Counted from the stretch's first letter, positions 1 to 8,406 are shown. The stretch: 33,508 bases of DNA from Gomphosphaeria aponina SAG 52.96 = DSM 107014 (GCA_016903655.1 JADQBC010000032.1:1-33508); one strand, 5' to 3'. The notes: generated from the letters alone by a model not told the origin. Made by a program: numbers and translations.

Positions 1-23
1 CAACTTTAACCAAGTAATTTAAT

Positions 24-148
24 ACACTTTTTATCAGAAAAAGTTTGTAGTTGCGCTTTAGCGCAAAGGCTCTGGTGTGATCGCGCGTTGCGCCAAAAGA
101 CCTTTTGGCGCTAAAGCGCAACTACGAGCTTTTCCTCATAAAAAGTGT
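24..148. repeat. Long inverted repeat built on the GCGCTTTAGCGC palindrome family
   Basis: Two arms, 24-64 and 109-148, are inverted copies of each other with only a few mismatches. Each carries the short palindrome GCGCTTTAGCGC or its complement, followed by the CGTAGTTGCGC-type segment. Between them lies a second perfect palindrome, GCGCCAAAAG-AC-CTTTTGGCGC (about 90-111). The same unit recurs at 31513-31734 and once inside the methyltransferase gene at 33398-33420. The whole could fold as a long hairpin in RNA or as a cruciform. No transposase or target duplication is visible, so whether it moves is unknown. Confidence 0.8.
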
Positions 149-149
149 A

Positions 150-293
150 GGGAATTTATTTTTTGTAATTAACCCAAAAATCAACACCCCAGTTTTAACC
201 CGTTGCTATAACATAATTATTTCTGCTTATGGTCAAGAAATTGCCGAGTTATTCAATACCTCTGTTACTGATGCTAACTTTGTGTTTGCTTAA
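150..293 (+). pseudogene. Possible 3' coding remnant, unrecognised
   Basis: After the inverted repeat an open frame continues to a stop at 291-293 and encodes about 45 residues ending in YGQEIAELFNTSVTDANFVFA-like sequence. The tail reads like genuine protein rather than translated spacer, but the only start codons for this frame lie inside the repeat and there is no ribosome binding site. It may be the end of a gene whose 5' part was replaced by the repeat. I do not recognise the family and it may be noise. Confidence 0.25.
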
Positions 294-528
294 ATCAATC
301 AAGTAGGGGTTTGGTCACCAAATCCTTTTCTTCTGTCTCCAAACTCCCAAACCTAATAAACCTTTATTTCAAATATATAGTTATACTTGATAAGGTTTAG
401 ATTTGCGTTTTTCCTTTGATGTGTTTTGAGCAATAGACATAAATTGTATTTTTATTGAATTTTTAAGTGAAACCCAACCTACTTTTTTGTAATTAATCGA
501 ACTTAATATAAAAGCTTAATTTTAATCG

Positions 529-1437
529 TCATTGTCCATAGTCAGATACCCAGGGATCTAATTTAAATTCTTCAGCTAAAAAATCAATAAAACAGCTTAC
601 TTTGGCCTGATGGAAGCAACTGCGACGATAAATAGCATGAATGGGAAGGGTGGTGGGTTGATAATCTTGCAATACAACCTGAAGTTTTCCTCGATAAATA
701 TCTTCACCAAACATCCAGACGGGAGCTACAGCAATTCCCAAACCTGATAAAACTGCGGCGCGAATGGCTACTGAGCTATTGGTTTGAAAACAACCTTTTA
801 CTCGCACTTTCACTATGCCATCCGCTCCCTGAAAATGCCATTCATTTCCCGTTGAAAGGCGAGTATATACAATACAATTGTGGTTGATAAGTTCATCTGG
901 GGTTTTTGGCTCACCTGCTTGTTCAAAATATGTAGTGGTTGCCACAGTGACGCGGCGTGTGGTACCCAGACGATGGAAAATTATGGAATTATCTTGTAAA
1001 TTACCAATGCGAATGACTAGATCTAAGCCTTCTTCAACCAAATTCACAAAATGGTCAACCATCATTAGATCTACCTTGACATCGGGATAGCGATGCATAA
1101 AAGCTTTCAAGCGCGGTACTATCTGCATTTGCCCAAATAATACTGAACATCCCAGGCGCAAAATCCCAGAAGCCTTTTCTTTTCCCATCATACTGGTTTC
1201 AGCTTCAGCAACCGTTGCTAAAATTTGCTGACAGTATTGGTAATACCTTGTTCCTTCCTCCGTCAGAGTTAATTTGGTGGTGGAACGAATGAGTAATTGT
1301 ACTCCTAGATATTTCTCGAGGGCGGCAATTTGCTTACTAATTGTCGGTTGGGTTGTCTGCATTTCCCGCGCTACCGCAGAAAAACTATTGGTTTCCACCG
1401 CCCTGACAAAAATCTGCATCCAAGCAATTCGATCCAT
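529..1437 (-). CDS. LysR-family transcriptional regulator
   Basis: A 302-residue protein of normal LysR length. The N-terminal winged helix-turn-helix spans about residues 1-60 (MDRIAWMQIFVRAVETNSFS, then a recognition region around TTQPTISKQIAALE at 28-41). The rest is a periplasmic-binding-protein-like effector domain. I chose the ATG at 1437 because GGAGG lies seven bases upstream and the family normally begins at this point; a longer frame reaches 1509 without a better start. It is divergent from the secreted protein at 1548, with 110 bp between, the usual position for a LysR operator. A dyad AGAC-N7-GTCT near 1503-1518 is a weak candidate operator. Effector and targets cannot be deduced. 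Confidence 0.9.
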   Translation of the reverse strand: MDRIAWMQIFVRAVETNSFSAVAREMQTTQPTISKQIAALEKYLGVQLLIRSTTKLTLTEEGTRYYQYCQQILATVAEAETSMMGKEKASGILRLGCSVLFGQMQIVPRLKAFMHRYPDVKVDLMMVDHFVNLVEEGLDLVIRIGNLQDNSIIFHRLGTTRRVTVATTTYFEQAGEPKTPDELINHNCIVYTRLSTGNEWHFQGADGIVKVRVKGCFQTNSSVAIRAAVLSGLGIAVAPVWMFGEDIYRGKLQVVLQDYQPTTLPIHAIYRRSCFHQAKVSCFIDFLAEEFKLDPWVSDYGQ

Positions 1438-1547
1438 AGGGCCTCCATTCCCATAAGGCATAGCACATATTCTATTTTGCCCCCTTCTCAAAAAAAGTGA
1501 AATAGACAATCATAGTCTTATCAATAGTTTTCACCTAAAAAATCAAG

Positions 1548-1925
1548 ATGCTTCTCAATAAATCTCTCAGTTCTCTTTTCACCAGTCTTGCTCTAACTGG
1601 CTTTATTGGCGTAACTGATGTAGCCATTCATACATTTATTCCCCTATTCCAAAATACAGCGATCGCTGCTCCTGAAATGACTCCTCAAGAGCAAATTGAT
1701 CTCATTGCTCAAAACAAAGGACAAATTGGCAGTGGCGATCAGTTGCGACGGTTTTTCTACGGTGACTTGCTCCCCTTGGCTGTACAACCTGGTGGAGCAG
1801 GAATGGTAGTTAATCTTTACAACCAAGCCAATGATGTGACTTTTTCTTACTGTGCCACTTATGATGTAGTTGTAGCTGTTCAAAAAGGTAAAGTGACAGC
1901 GTTTCCAGAGGCGGAAGTTAAATAA
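1548..1925 (+). CDS. Small secreted protein of unknown function
   Basis: A 125-residue protein. The first ~40 residues look like a signal peptide: KSL near the start, a hydrophobic stretch, and a cleavage-like AIAA at about 38-41. The mature part of about 84 residues has no motif I recognise. It carries a single cysteine near FSYCATYD and ends in a Val/Lys-rich strand-like segment (VVVAVQKGKVTAFPEAEVK). It is divergent from the LysR gene and may be controlled by it, and lies 63 bp upstream of the peroxiredoxin. Confidence 0.7.
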   Translation: MLLNKSLSSLFTSLALTGFIGVTDVAIHTFIPLFQNTAIAAPEMTPQEQIDLIAQNKGQIGSGDQLRRFFYGDLLPLAVQPGGAGMVVNLYNQANDVTFSYCATYDVVVAVQKGKVTAFPEAEVK

Positions 1926-1988
1926 TTTGTTGTTTCCCTTACTTGTTTCGAGTAGGGGAAAATTTTACGGGACTGGATACAAACTTGA

Positions 1989-2645
1989 ATGAATTTACAA
2001 CTAGAACTCTATAAGTTTCAAAGAGAATTTTTAGCCAGGTTGCCTCAGGAACAGGTTTTTATATTACAAGAAGCTACGGCAGAGTTAGTTAAGGAATTCC
2101 AAAACAGAAGAATGTTGAGAATTGATGACGAAGCTCCCAATTTTACTCTCCCTGACTCGACAGGTAAATTGGTTTGTTTGTCAGAACAATTGAAAAAAGG
2201 CGCGGTTATTCTCACTTTCTATCGGGGTGGTTGGTGTCCTTATTGCAACTTAGAATTACGGGCTTATCAAAAATTATTACCTAAAATTAAGGCATTAGGG
2301 GCTTGTGTTTTGGCTGTTTCGCCGCAAACACTTGCTGCGTCCAAAACTACTGTTGTCAAAAATGCGCTCCAGTTTGATGTCTTAAGTGATGTTGGTTCTT
2401 CAGTTGCCCGTGATTATGGTATTGTTTTTGAAATTCCAGACCCACTTAAGCAAGTTTATACTGAACTCGGTCATGCTCTGCCTGATTGCAACGGTACTAA
2501 TGATTGGTTACTACCTGTTCCTGCCACATTTATTATCGATCGCTCTCAACACATTGCTCTAGCATATATTGATGTGGATTATAGCAAACGTTATGAACCT
2601 TTAGATGCGATCGCTATTCTACTTTCTCTTTTTGTAGCTACCTGA
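1989..2645 (+). CDS. AhpC/TSA-type peroxiredoxin-like protein
   Basis: A 218-residue thioredoxin-fold protein. An N-terminal helical extension (about 1-48) precedes the AhpC/TSA core, which starts at DEAPNFTLPDSTGK. The active-site region FYRGGWCPYCNLELR puts cysteines at 83 and 86; this WCPYCN form typifies a peroxiredoxin-like group with a CxxC site rather than the single peroxidatic Cys of classical 2-Cys AhpC. The family reduces hydroperoxides or acts as a thiol oxidoreductase, here probably in the cytoplasm as no signal peptide is seen. The start at 1989 fits the family N-terminus although no strong Shine-Dalgarno precedes it. Link to the upstream LysR gene is only suggested by position. 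Confidence 0.85.
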   Translation: MNLQLELYKFQREFLARLPQEQVFILQEATAELVKEFQNRRMLRIDDEAPNFTLPDSTGKLVCLSEQLKKGAVILTFYRGGWCPYCNLELRAYQKLLPKIKALGACVLAVSPQTLAASKTTVVKNALQFDVLSDVGSSVARDYGIVFEIPDPLKQVYTELGHALPDCNGTNDWLLPVPATFIIDRSQHIALAYIDVDYSKRYEPLDAIAILLSLFVAT

Positions 2646-2694
2646 TCTAAATTACCTCCTTAATTGTGTGGGGCTGGGTTTTGATTTATGAAAA

Positions 2695-2760
2695 GCAGGG
2701 GCGGGTTTTGACTTTAAATTCCTGTTTTGAACCATCAGTTGTCACGTTACCCGCCCCTAC
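2695..2760. repeat. GGGGCGGGT inverted-repeat element, copy 1
   Basis: Inverted arms GCAGGGGCGGGT (2695-2706) and ACCCGCCCCTAC (2749-2760) match over 12 bp with one mismatch and enclose about 42 bp. The same arms occur in spacers near 5679-5738, 28715-28826 and 29187-29257, so this is a dispersed small repeat family. On RNA it would form a stable hairpin and could attenuate read-through from the peroxiredoxin gene, but there is no U-run. Confidence 0.65.
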
Positions 2761-2835
2761 ATCCGCCCTTACAAAAATTGTCCAATTAATGGCGACCACC
2801 TACTTATCCACACATTTTATCAATGAGTTAATAAT

Positions 2836-3540
2836 ATGAACCCTCAAGATTATTTTGCGTTATTACATCCAATAATTGCGGTGAGTTTGGTATTCCCTCT
2901 GATTGGTATTGTGGTTAATCGCGCTCTGCTTACTCGCGAACGTCGTCTGCAACTTAAGGCAAATCAAAAAAGTAAAATTCCCCCAGTAGTAGGTTCTGAA
3001 CACGTTAATCTTGGTAAATGGTTGAGTAGCTCAGTAGTAGGAGTGGCATTGTTAGGAATGGCTTATCCCATTATTTCTAAAATGCTAGCCCATGAAGCTT
3101 TAACAAAAGAGCCTTTTCGGGTTGTTTTTGTGGCGGCTATTTTTGTTTTAACTATTGTCTCTCTCACCATGCTTTATCAAGCGAGAACAAAAATTTGGCG
3201 GGGTATTTTTGCCAGTTTAACAGGTATGGGCTTGATTATTTTGGGATTTCAACCAGAGGTTTTTCGCCGTGATAATGAATGGTTTTTTTCCCACTATTAT
3301 TATGGCATTGCTGCCGCTTTTTTGATGATTTTTTCCTTGGCGATTGTGCAGGATATTTATCAAGATCGACAAAATCGCTGGCGTACAGTACATATTATTC
3401 TTAACTGTTTTGCTCTGTTACTTTTTCTCGGACAAGGGATGACAGGAACAAGAGATTTACTGGAAATTCCTCTTAGTTGGCAAGAACCCTATATATATCA
3501 GTGCGATTTTGCTAATCAAACCTGTCCCCAATTAAAATAA
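2836..3540 (+). CDS. DUF4079 family membrane protein
   Basis: A 234-residue integral membrane protein with about six hydrophobic helices (roughly 10-30, 60-82, 96-115, 122-140, 152-172 and 184-203). The start MNPQDYFALLHPIIAV and end GTRDLLEIPLSWQEPYIYQCDFANQTCP match the cyanobacterial DUF4079 family as I know it. Histidines inside or next to helices (LLHP near 11, SHYYYG near 152, VHIILN near 185) resemble the haem-ligand layout of cytochrome b561-like proteins, but that role is inference. It probably sits in the thylakoid or plasma membrane. The EamA transporter follows 50 bp downstream on the same strand. Confidence 0.8.
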   Translation: MNPQDYFALLHPIIAVSLVFPLIGIVVNRALLTRERRLQLKANQKSKIPPVVGSEHVNLGKWLSSSVVGVALLGMAYPIISKMLAHEALTKEPFRVVFVAAIFVLTIVSLTMLYQARTKIWRGIFASLTGMGLIILGFQPEVFRRDNEWFFSHYYYGIAAAFLMIFSLAIVQDIYQDRQNRWRTVHIILNCFALLLFLGQGMTGTRDLLEIPLSWQEPYIYQCDFANQTCPQLK

Positions 3541-3590
3541 AATGGCGAGGCTAGAAAAACGGCACATTAACAACAGGTAAAAAGGCTTCA

Positions 3591-4619
3591 ATGAATAATA
3601 TACAAAGATTTTTTAACCGAGTTCCTAGTCCTATTTATCTGGGCATAGCTGTTTTGATTTTTGCCGCTGCTAATTCGGTGACTCGTAAAATTATTGAACT
3701 CGGTCAAAATAATTTGATTGATGGGAGAAATCCTATTTCTCCATGCAATCTTTTATTTGTTGGTAATATTTGCGCTTTGGGGTTAATGATAATAATCTTT
3801 TACAAAGATTGGCAAGTTAGCATCCTGAAAAAACTGACTCGTAATGATTGGATTACTTTAACGGTTATGGGGATTTTGTCAGGAGCGATCGCCCCTGGCT
3901 TAACTTTCACGGCACTGGAATTGACAAGTGTTACTAATATTGTTTTAATTGGGCGGATTGAACCGATTCTCACACTTGCTTTGAGTTTTTTGCTGTTGGG
4001 TTCACAGGTGAATTTTTGGACTATTTCAGGTTCGTTAGTTTCTTTTGTTGGTGTGGCTATCACTGCTTTTCTCGGCAGTTCTGGGAGTACTATGACGGGA
4101 GAAACGCAGATGATTACGGGAGAGGTTTTCGTGGCGATCGCAGCGGTTATTACTTCCGTCTCTACGATTATTGGTAAGTTAAAATTACAATCAATTCCAT
4201 TAGGAATTTTTACAGTTTATCGGAATGTAGTAGGAACGGTTATATTTTTTATTTTGGCTAACTTACTCTACGGTTCACACCATTTTGCTGAAGTGCGATC
4301 GCCTTTTCTTTGGCAATGGGTGTTCATCTATGCAGCAGTTATTGTAGTTACAGGACAACTATGCTGGTTGATGGGCTTGAAAAAAGCGACTTTTACAGAA
4401 CTCAATTTAGCCAGTTTATTAAATCCCATTGCTGCAATTTTTATGGCTTATCTAATTTTAGGCGAAGTGCCAACTATGGCTCAATATTTAGGCGGCAGTC
4501 TTTTATTAATCGGCTTGATTTTGAGTTTTGTTGGCAATTTATCTCAAAGAAATATAAAATTAGTTCACCCCCATCCTCGTGACGCAATGGAAACGACTAT
4601 GGGTTTTAAAGGTTTTTAA
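3591..4619 (+). CDS. EamA/DMT-family transporter
   Basis: A 342-residue, strongly hydrophobic protein with about ten predicted helices in two EamA repeats. The first repeat includes LTVMGILSGAIAPGLTFTALELTSVTNIVLIGRIEPILTLAL and the second includes ATFTELNLASLLNPIAAIFMAYLILGEVP, the conserved helix pattern preceding the last segment. The family exports or exchanges metabolites such as amino acids and purines; the substrate cannot be read from sequence. A hydrophilic tail of about 25 residues follows the last helix. Three HIP1 sites lie inside the gene, consistent with long residence in this genome. It may share a transcript with the DUF4079 gene. Confidence 0.85.
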   Translation: MNNIQRFFNRVPSPIYLGIAVLIFAAANSVTRKIIELGQNNLIDGRNPISPCNLLFVGNICALGLMIIIFYKDWQVSILKKLTRNDWITLTVMGILSGAIAPGLTFTALELTSVTNIVLIGRIEPILTLALSFLLLGSQVNFWTISGSLVSFVGVAITAFLGSSGSTMTGETQMITGEVFVAIAAVITSVSTIIGKLKLQSIPLGIFTVYRNVVGTVIFFILANLLYGSHHFAEVRSPFLWQWVFIYAAVIVVTGQLCWLMGLKKATFTELNLASLLNPIAAIFMAYLILGEVPTMAQYLGGSLLLIGLILSFVGNLSQRNIKLVHPHPRDAMETTMGFKGF

Positions 4620-4750
4620 ATTGGAGTTTGAAGGGCGTTGCGACCTTTGAGTTACAAAAACTACTAACACTACTCATCAAGATCTCCCTGTATGCGTGGG
4701 TCATGCTCCAAAAAACGCAACGCCTAAATATTAACTATTTTGCTTTTAAT

Positions 4751-5644
4751 ATGTCATCTTCTACTACTATTACTAACTTTAATTCTGCGCCTAAAATCTG
4801 GATTTGGAAAGGGTTTCCCATCGAATATCAAACTGCTGGTACAGTTGGCCCTGCTGTAGTGTTAGTACATGGTTTTGGCGCTTCTTGGGGACATTGGCGC
4901 AAAAATATACCTGTCTTAGGGGAAACTTGTCGGTGTTATGCACTTGATTTAATCGGTTTTGGTGGGTCTGCTAAACCTACTCCTGGTGTAGAAATTGAAT
5001 ATACTTTTTCTACCTGGGGTCAACTTGTGGCTGATTTTTGTCGCGAGGTGGTTGGGAGTCCAGCTTTTTTAATCGGTAATTCCATTGGTTGTGTGGTTAT
5101 TATGCAAGCTGTTGTAGATAATCCTGAGATTGGGCAAGGTGTAGCTTTAATTAATTGTTCCCTGCGTTTACTCCATGAGCGGAAACGAGCTGAATTGCCC
5201 TGGATAAACAGTTATGGTGCAACGGTAATGCAAAATTTATTAGCTTATAAGTGGTTTGGCAATTTCTTTTTTCAACAATTAGCTAAACCGAAAGTTGTCC
5301 GCAATATTCTGTTGCAAGCTTATAGCCGCCAGGCAGCAGTGACAGATGAATTAATTGAGATGATCATGAAACCTGCGGCAGAAAAGGGAGCGGCTGATGT
5401 ATTTCTTGCTTTTTCTCGTTATTCTTCAGGGCCATTACCAGAAGACTTACTGCCAATTTTACCCTGTCGGGGAATTATTTTATGGGGGACAGAAGACCCC
5501 TGGGAACCAATAAAATTAGGCCGCGAGTTGGCTAATTTTCCTACTATAGAAAAGTTTATTCCCCTAGAAGGTTTGGGCCATTGTCCTCAAGATGAAGCCC
5601 CAGAAATGGTAAATCCCGTTTTGCTGGAGTGGATTAACACTTAA
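4751..5644 (+). CDS. Alpha/beta hydrolase
   Basis: A 297-residue alpha/beta-hydrolase with a complete catalytic set: oxyanion segment VLVHGFGAS (37-45), nucleophile elbow GNSIG with Ser111, acid Asp249 in GTEDPWEP and base His277 in GLGHCPQDE. The frame remains open upstream to a TTG at 4628, but that extension looks like spacer, and MSSSTTITNF at 4751 gives the normal family N-terminus. Cyanobacterial relatives are annotated as generic hydrolases; the substrate is unknown. It follows the EamA gene by 131 bp. The GGGGCGGGT hairpin downstream may end the transcript. Confidence 0.85.
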   Translation: MSSSTTITNFNSAPKIWIWKGFPIEYQTAGTVGPAVVLVHGFGASWGHWRKNIPVLGETCRCYALDLIGFGGSAKPTPGVEIEYTFSTWGQLVADFCREVVGSPAFLIGNSIGCVVIMQAVVDNPEIGQGVALINCSLRLLHERKRAELPWINSYGATVMQNLLAYKWFGNFFFQQLAKPKVVRNILLQAYSRQAAVTDELIEMIMKPAAEKGAADVFLAFSRYSSGPLPEDLLPILPCRGIILWGTEDPWEPIKLGRELANFPTIEKFIPLEGLGHCPQDEAPEMVNPVLLEWINT

Positions 5645-5651
5645 GTAGGTG

Positions 5652-5761
5652 GACAAAATTATTTACAGAATTTCTGTAGGGGCGGGTTTAGGGATAACCT
5701 ATGTTGCACAATAAAAATTGATTGTTCAAAACCCGCCCTCACCCATGTAATTAATTTTGTC
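5652..5761. repeat. GGGGCGGGT inverted-repeat element, copy 2, with long outer arms
   Basis: Outer arms GACAAAATTATTTACA (5652-5667) and TGTAATTAATTTTGTC (5746-5761) pair with two mismatches; inner arms GGGGCGGGTTT (5679-5689) and AAACCCGCCCT (5728-5738) pair with one. This is the best-preserved member of the family, 110 bp with nested inverted repeats, as expected of a small non-autonomous element or a long hairpin. The spacer near 2774-2805 contains related words (AAAATTGTCC, ACCACCTACTTA) that match the left flank here in inverse orientation. Confidence 0.65.
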
Positions 5762-5768
5762 TAATTAC

Positions 5769-6156
5769 TTAATCATGAGTATCACAGTCGATTTTTTCCA
5801 TTGGTGCGACTCTGGGGTCAATTATTTTCCGTCCATCTCATCATAGTCCGTATTTAAACACGATTATAACATCTGGGGTCAATTATTTTCCGTCCATCTC
5901 ATCATAGTCCGTATTTAATCATAAGTATAACATCTGGGGTCAATTATTAGACATGAGTGCGAAACTAAAACCAAAATCAATTTTTATATTTATTTCATGT
6001 AAAACTCTCCCTACTCCCCCCTCCCTACTCCCTACTAAAGATATGCATGCCAGAATGTCTATTTTCCGTCCATCTCATCATAGTCCTCATTTAATCATGA
6101 GTATCACAGTCGATTTTTTCCATTGGTGCGACTCTGGGGTCAATTATTTTCCGTCC
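5769..6156 (-). repeat. Tandem copies of the pcrA 3' end
   Basis: The last 66 bp read from pcrA (6091-6156, stop codon included) recur with no mismatch at 5769-5834. Between these lie shortened copies beginning CTGGGGTCAATTATT at 5812, 5873 and 5934, spaced 61 bp, each lacking about 24 bp of the full unit and followed by CCGTCCATCTCATCATAGTC. One copy is split by the mobile element at 5949-6060. On the minus strand each copy would again encode a GRKIIDPR-type tail and a nearby stop. Only the copy at 6091-6156 is in frame with the helicase. Confidence 0.9.
5949..6060 (-). mobile_element. Small non-autonomous element (AGACC/GGTCT family), 112-bp copy
   Basis: It is flanked by the 3-bp duplication ATT (5946-5948 and 6061-6063). 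Removing the element and one ATT restores CAATTATTTTCCGTCC, the sequence found intact at 5819-5834 and 6141-6156, so this is a demonstrable insertion. The ends AGACAT and ATGTCT are degenerate relative to the family consensus AGACCTTTTGCGAAA. The interior matches the copy at 20731-20839 in inverse orientation for about 60 bp (TTTTACATGAAATAAATATA and neighbours). It encodes no transposase. Confidence 0.85.
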
Positions 6157-8406
6157 TAATGAAAATTGAATGGCTAAATTTGTTTTGTTTCCCTCGCCTA
6201 AAATATGGGTCACTTCTCCTGCCCCAAAAAAATTGTGTAAAACCCGATCGCCTACTCGCCAGTTTTCCTCTTTCTTCTTCCCTTTAACTACTTTTTTCAC
6301 CTGAGATGGTGCTGTTACTTTCTTCCCTTTACTACTTATTTTTAATTCCTGTAAAAATTGCGAGGGCAGGCAAGTTTCCTTATAACCCCAAAGACGACGT
6401 TCTCTTGCTGTAGTTAAAAATAATTGTTCTTGAGCGCGCGTTACCCCAACATAACACAAACGCCTTTCTTCTTCTAATTCTAAGGGGTCTTTTAAACTCC
6501 TGGTATGGGGAAATAACCCTTGTTCTAATCCTACTAAAAATACCACAGGAAATTCTAACCCTTTGGCTGAATGAAGAGTCATTAAAGATACTTTCTTGTC
6601 CCCTTCTTCTAAATTGTCTAAGTCTGAAGCAAGGGATGCACTCGCTAAAAATGCTTGTGTACTTTTATCTTCATTATCTTCTTCAAATTGGCTCACTGCA
6701 TTATACAGTTCTAAAATATTCTCTAACCGATTTTCTGCTTCTTCTGTTCCTTGATTTCTTAAATCATCTATATATCCTGATTCTTCCATTACTTTATTTA
6801 ACATTTCTCCAGCAGAAAATGTCTCTAATTCTCCCTGTAAATCTTTGATTATCTTTGCAAACCCATTTACTGTTTTTGCTGCTCTACCTGCCATACTATT
6901 TACTGAAGTTTCGTCTGCGAGTATTTCCCACAATGGTACGCCTAATTGTTGGGAAGCTGTGATTAACCCATTAATTGTTGTTTGTCCAATTCCCCGCCGC
7001 GGTGTATTGATTATCCTCAAAATACTAACAGTATCTGCTGGGTTGGCGATCGCCCTTAAATATGCTAATGCGTCTTTAATTTCTTTGCGGTCATAAAATT
7101 TCATTCCTCCTACTACATGATAGGGAATGTTCCCATTTAGTAATTTATCTTCAAAGGGACGAGATTGGGCATTTGTGCGGTAGAGAATTGCAAAACTATT
7201 CCAGTCTAATTCTGGGTTTTGCTGATTTAATAGCTGAATTTTATTAATTACAAAGTCTGCTTCATCTACTTCATCATCTGCTTTGTAACTAATAATCTGT
7301 TCTCCTTCCCCTCGAGTTGCTCTGAGTATTTTATCAATCCTTTCACTGTTATTTTCTATTAAATTATTAGCCGCGCGGAGAATATTTTCCCTTGAGCGAT
7401 AATTCTCTTCTAATTTGACCATTGTGCGGGTAATTTCGTCGGCTAAACCATCCCCAAAATCTTGTTGAAAACCTAAAAGTATGGTAAAGTCTGCTAAACG
7501 AAATGAGTAGATTGACTGGTCTGCGTCTCCGACTACAAAAAGCGATCGCCTTTCCCATTTCCACTCACTTTTCCTGTTTTCTCCTTTAGTAGCTAATAGT
7601 CTGATTAATTCATATTGAATGCGGTTAGTATCTTGATATTCATCTACTAAAATATGCTTAAATTTATCATGCCAATAGCCTAATATTGATTCATTTTGCT
7701 GAAATATCCGCACTGGTACTAAAATTAAATCATCAAAGTCTAGGGCGTTATTTGCTGCCAACTGATTTTGATATTCTTGATAAATTTCTGCTATCACTCT
7801 GCCTTTATAATCCTTTTCCTCCTTCCCATATTCTTCTGGAGATAAACCCTTATTTTTCCCGTTACTAATGGCGTAACGTACTGTACGGGGGTTAAATTTT
7901 TTATCATCTAAGTTAAACTGTTTAGTTACTATATTTTTTACTAAACTCTGAACATCTGATTCATCAAAGATAGAAAAGTTTTTCTCCCATTTCCGTCCTT
8001 TTTCATCTTGATATTTATTGATATCATATCGTAATACTCGGGCAAACAGACTGTGGAAAGTCCCGATCCAGAGATGTTTGGTGGTAGTTTGATAGACAAG
8101 CGATCGCATTTTTTTCTGTTCATATTCTGGCAATACTTCCAACTTTTGCCCCTGAATATTTTCTGCCATTTCTTGAGCAAATAATTTCTCAATTCGCTCT
8201 TTCATTTCCCGAGCTGCTTTATTCGTAAAAGTCACGGCTAAGATATTTCCTGGCTCTACTTTCTGATTACGAATTAAATTAGCAATACGGAAAGTTAACG
8301 CTCTAGTTTTTCCCGAACCTGCACCTGCAACCACCAAAAGTGGGCCACAAAAATGTTCTACTGCTTGACGTTGAGCTGGGTTTAATTGGCTGAAAAAGTT
8401 ATTCAT
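6091..8406 (-). CDS. pcrA: UvrD/PcrA-type superfamily 1 DNA helicase
   Basis: A 771-residue 3'-5' DNA helicase with all SF1A landmarks: a Q-motif-like start (LNPAQRQAV, 8-16), Walker A AGAGSGKT (27-34), motif Ia (VTFTNKAAREM), Walker B DEYQD (255-259), motif III VGDADQSIYSFR (292-303), then the C-terminal TLHSAKGLEFPVVFL and YVGVTRAQ motifs. A small domain near the C-terminus (WRVGDRVLHNFFGAGEV) is the PcrA-type Tudor-like tail that contacts RNA polymerase in relatives. It acts in excision repair and removal of stalled complexes. The start codon overlaps the preceding gene's stop by eight bases (ATGAATAA), implying translational coupling. The last 66 bp are duplicated downstream. Confidence 0.95.
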   Translation of the reverse strand: MNNFFSQLNPAQRQAVEHFCGPLLVVAGAGSGKTRALTFRIANLIRNQKVEPGNILAVTFTNKAAREMKERIEKLFAQEMAENIQGQKLEVLPEYEQKKMRSLVYQTTTKHLWIGTFHSLFARVLRYDINKYQDEKGRKWEKNFSIFDESDVQSLVKNIVTKQFNLDDKKFNPRTVRYAISNGKNKGLSPEEYGKEEKDYKGRVIAEIYQEYQNQLAANNALDFDDLILVPVRIFQQNESILGYWHDKFKHILVDEYQDTNRIQYELIRLLATKGENRKSEWKWERRSLFVVGDADQSIYSFRLADFTILLGFQQDFGDGLADEITRTMVKLEENYRSRENILRAANNLIENNSERIDKILRATRGEGEQIISYKADDEVDEADFVINKIQLLNQQNPELDWNSFAILYRTNAQSRPFEDKLLNGNIPYHVVGGMKFYDRKEIKDALAYLRAIANPADTVSILRIINTPRRGIGQTTINGLITASQQLGVPLWEILADETSVNSMAGRAAKTVNGFAKIIKDLQGELETFSAGEMLNKVMEESGYIDDLRNQGTEEAENRLENILELYNAVSQFEEDNEDKSTQAFLASASLASDLDNLEEGDKKVSLMTLHSAKGLEFPVVFLVGLEQGLFPHTRSLKDPLELEEERRLCYVGVTRAQEQLFLTTARERRLWGYKETCLPSQFLQELKISSKGKKVTAPSQVKKVVKGKKKEENWRVGDRVLHNFFGAGEVTHILGEGNKTNLAIQFSLGRKIIDPRVAPMEKIDCDTHD

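Noticed and set aside
105..149. Apparent gene start at 105 encoding MALKRNYE-like residues
   Set aside because: The start codon and first residues are the translated palindromic repeat; no ribosome binding site. Only the downstream tail was kept, as a doubtful remnant.
4628..4750. Extended N-terminus of the alpha/beta hydrolase from a TTG
   Set aside because: Residues are not hydrolase-like; the ATG at 4751 gives the normal start.
5812..5945. Regularly spaced direct repeats resembling a small CRISPR
   Set aside because: Repeats and 'spacers' are both repeated and derive from the pcrA end; no unique spacers and no cas genes.
5953..6159. Open frame on the plus strand with PKSIFIFISCKTLPTP, similar to one on the minus strand at 20678-20890
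   Set aside because: The similarity comes from two inverted copies of the same non-coding mobile element; neither frame has a plausible start or family.
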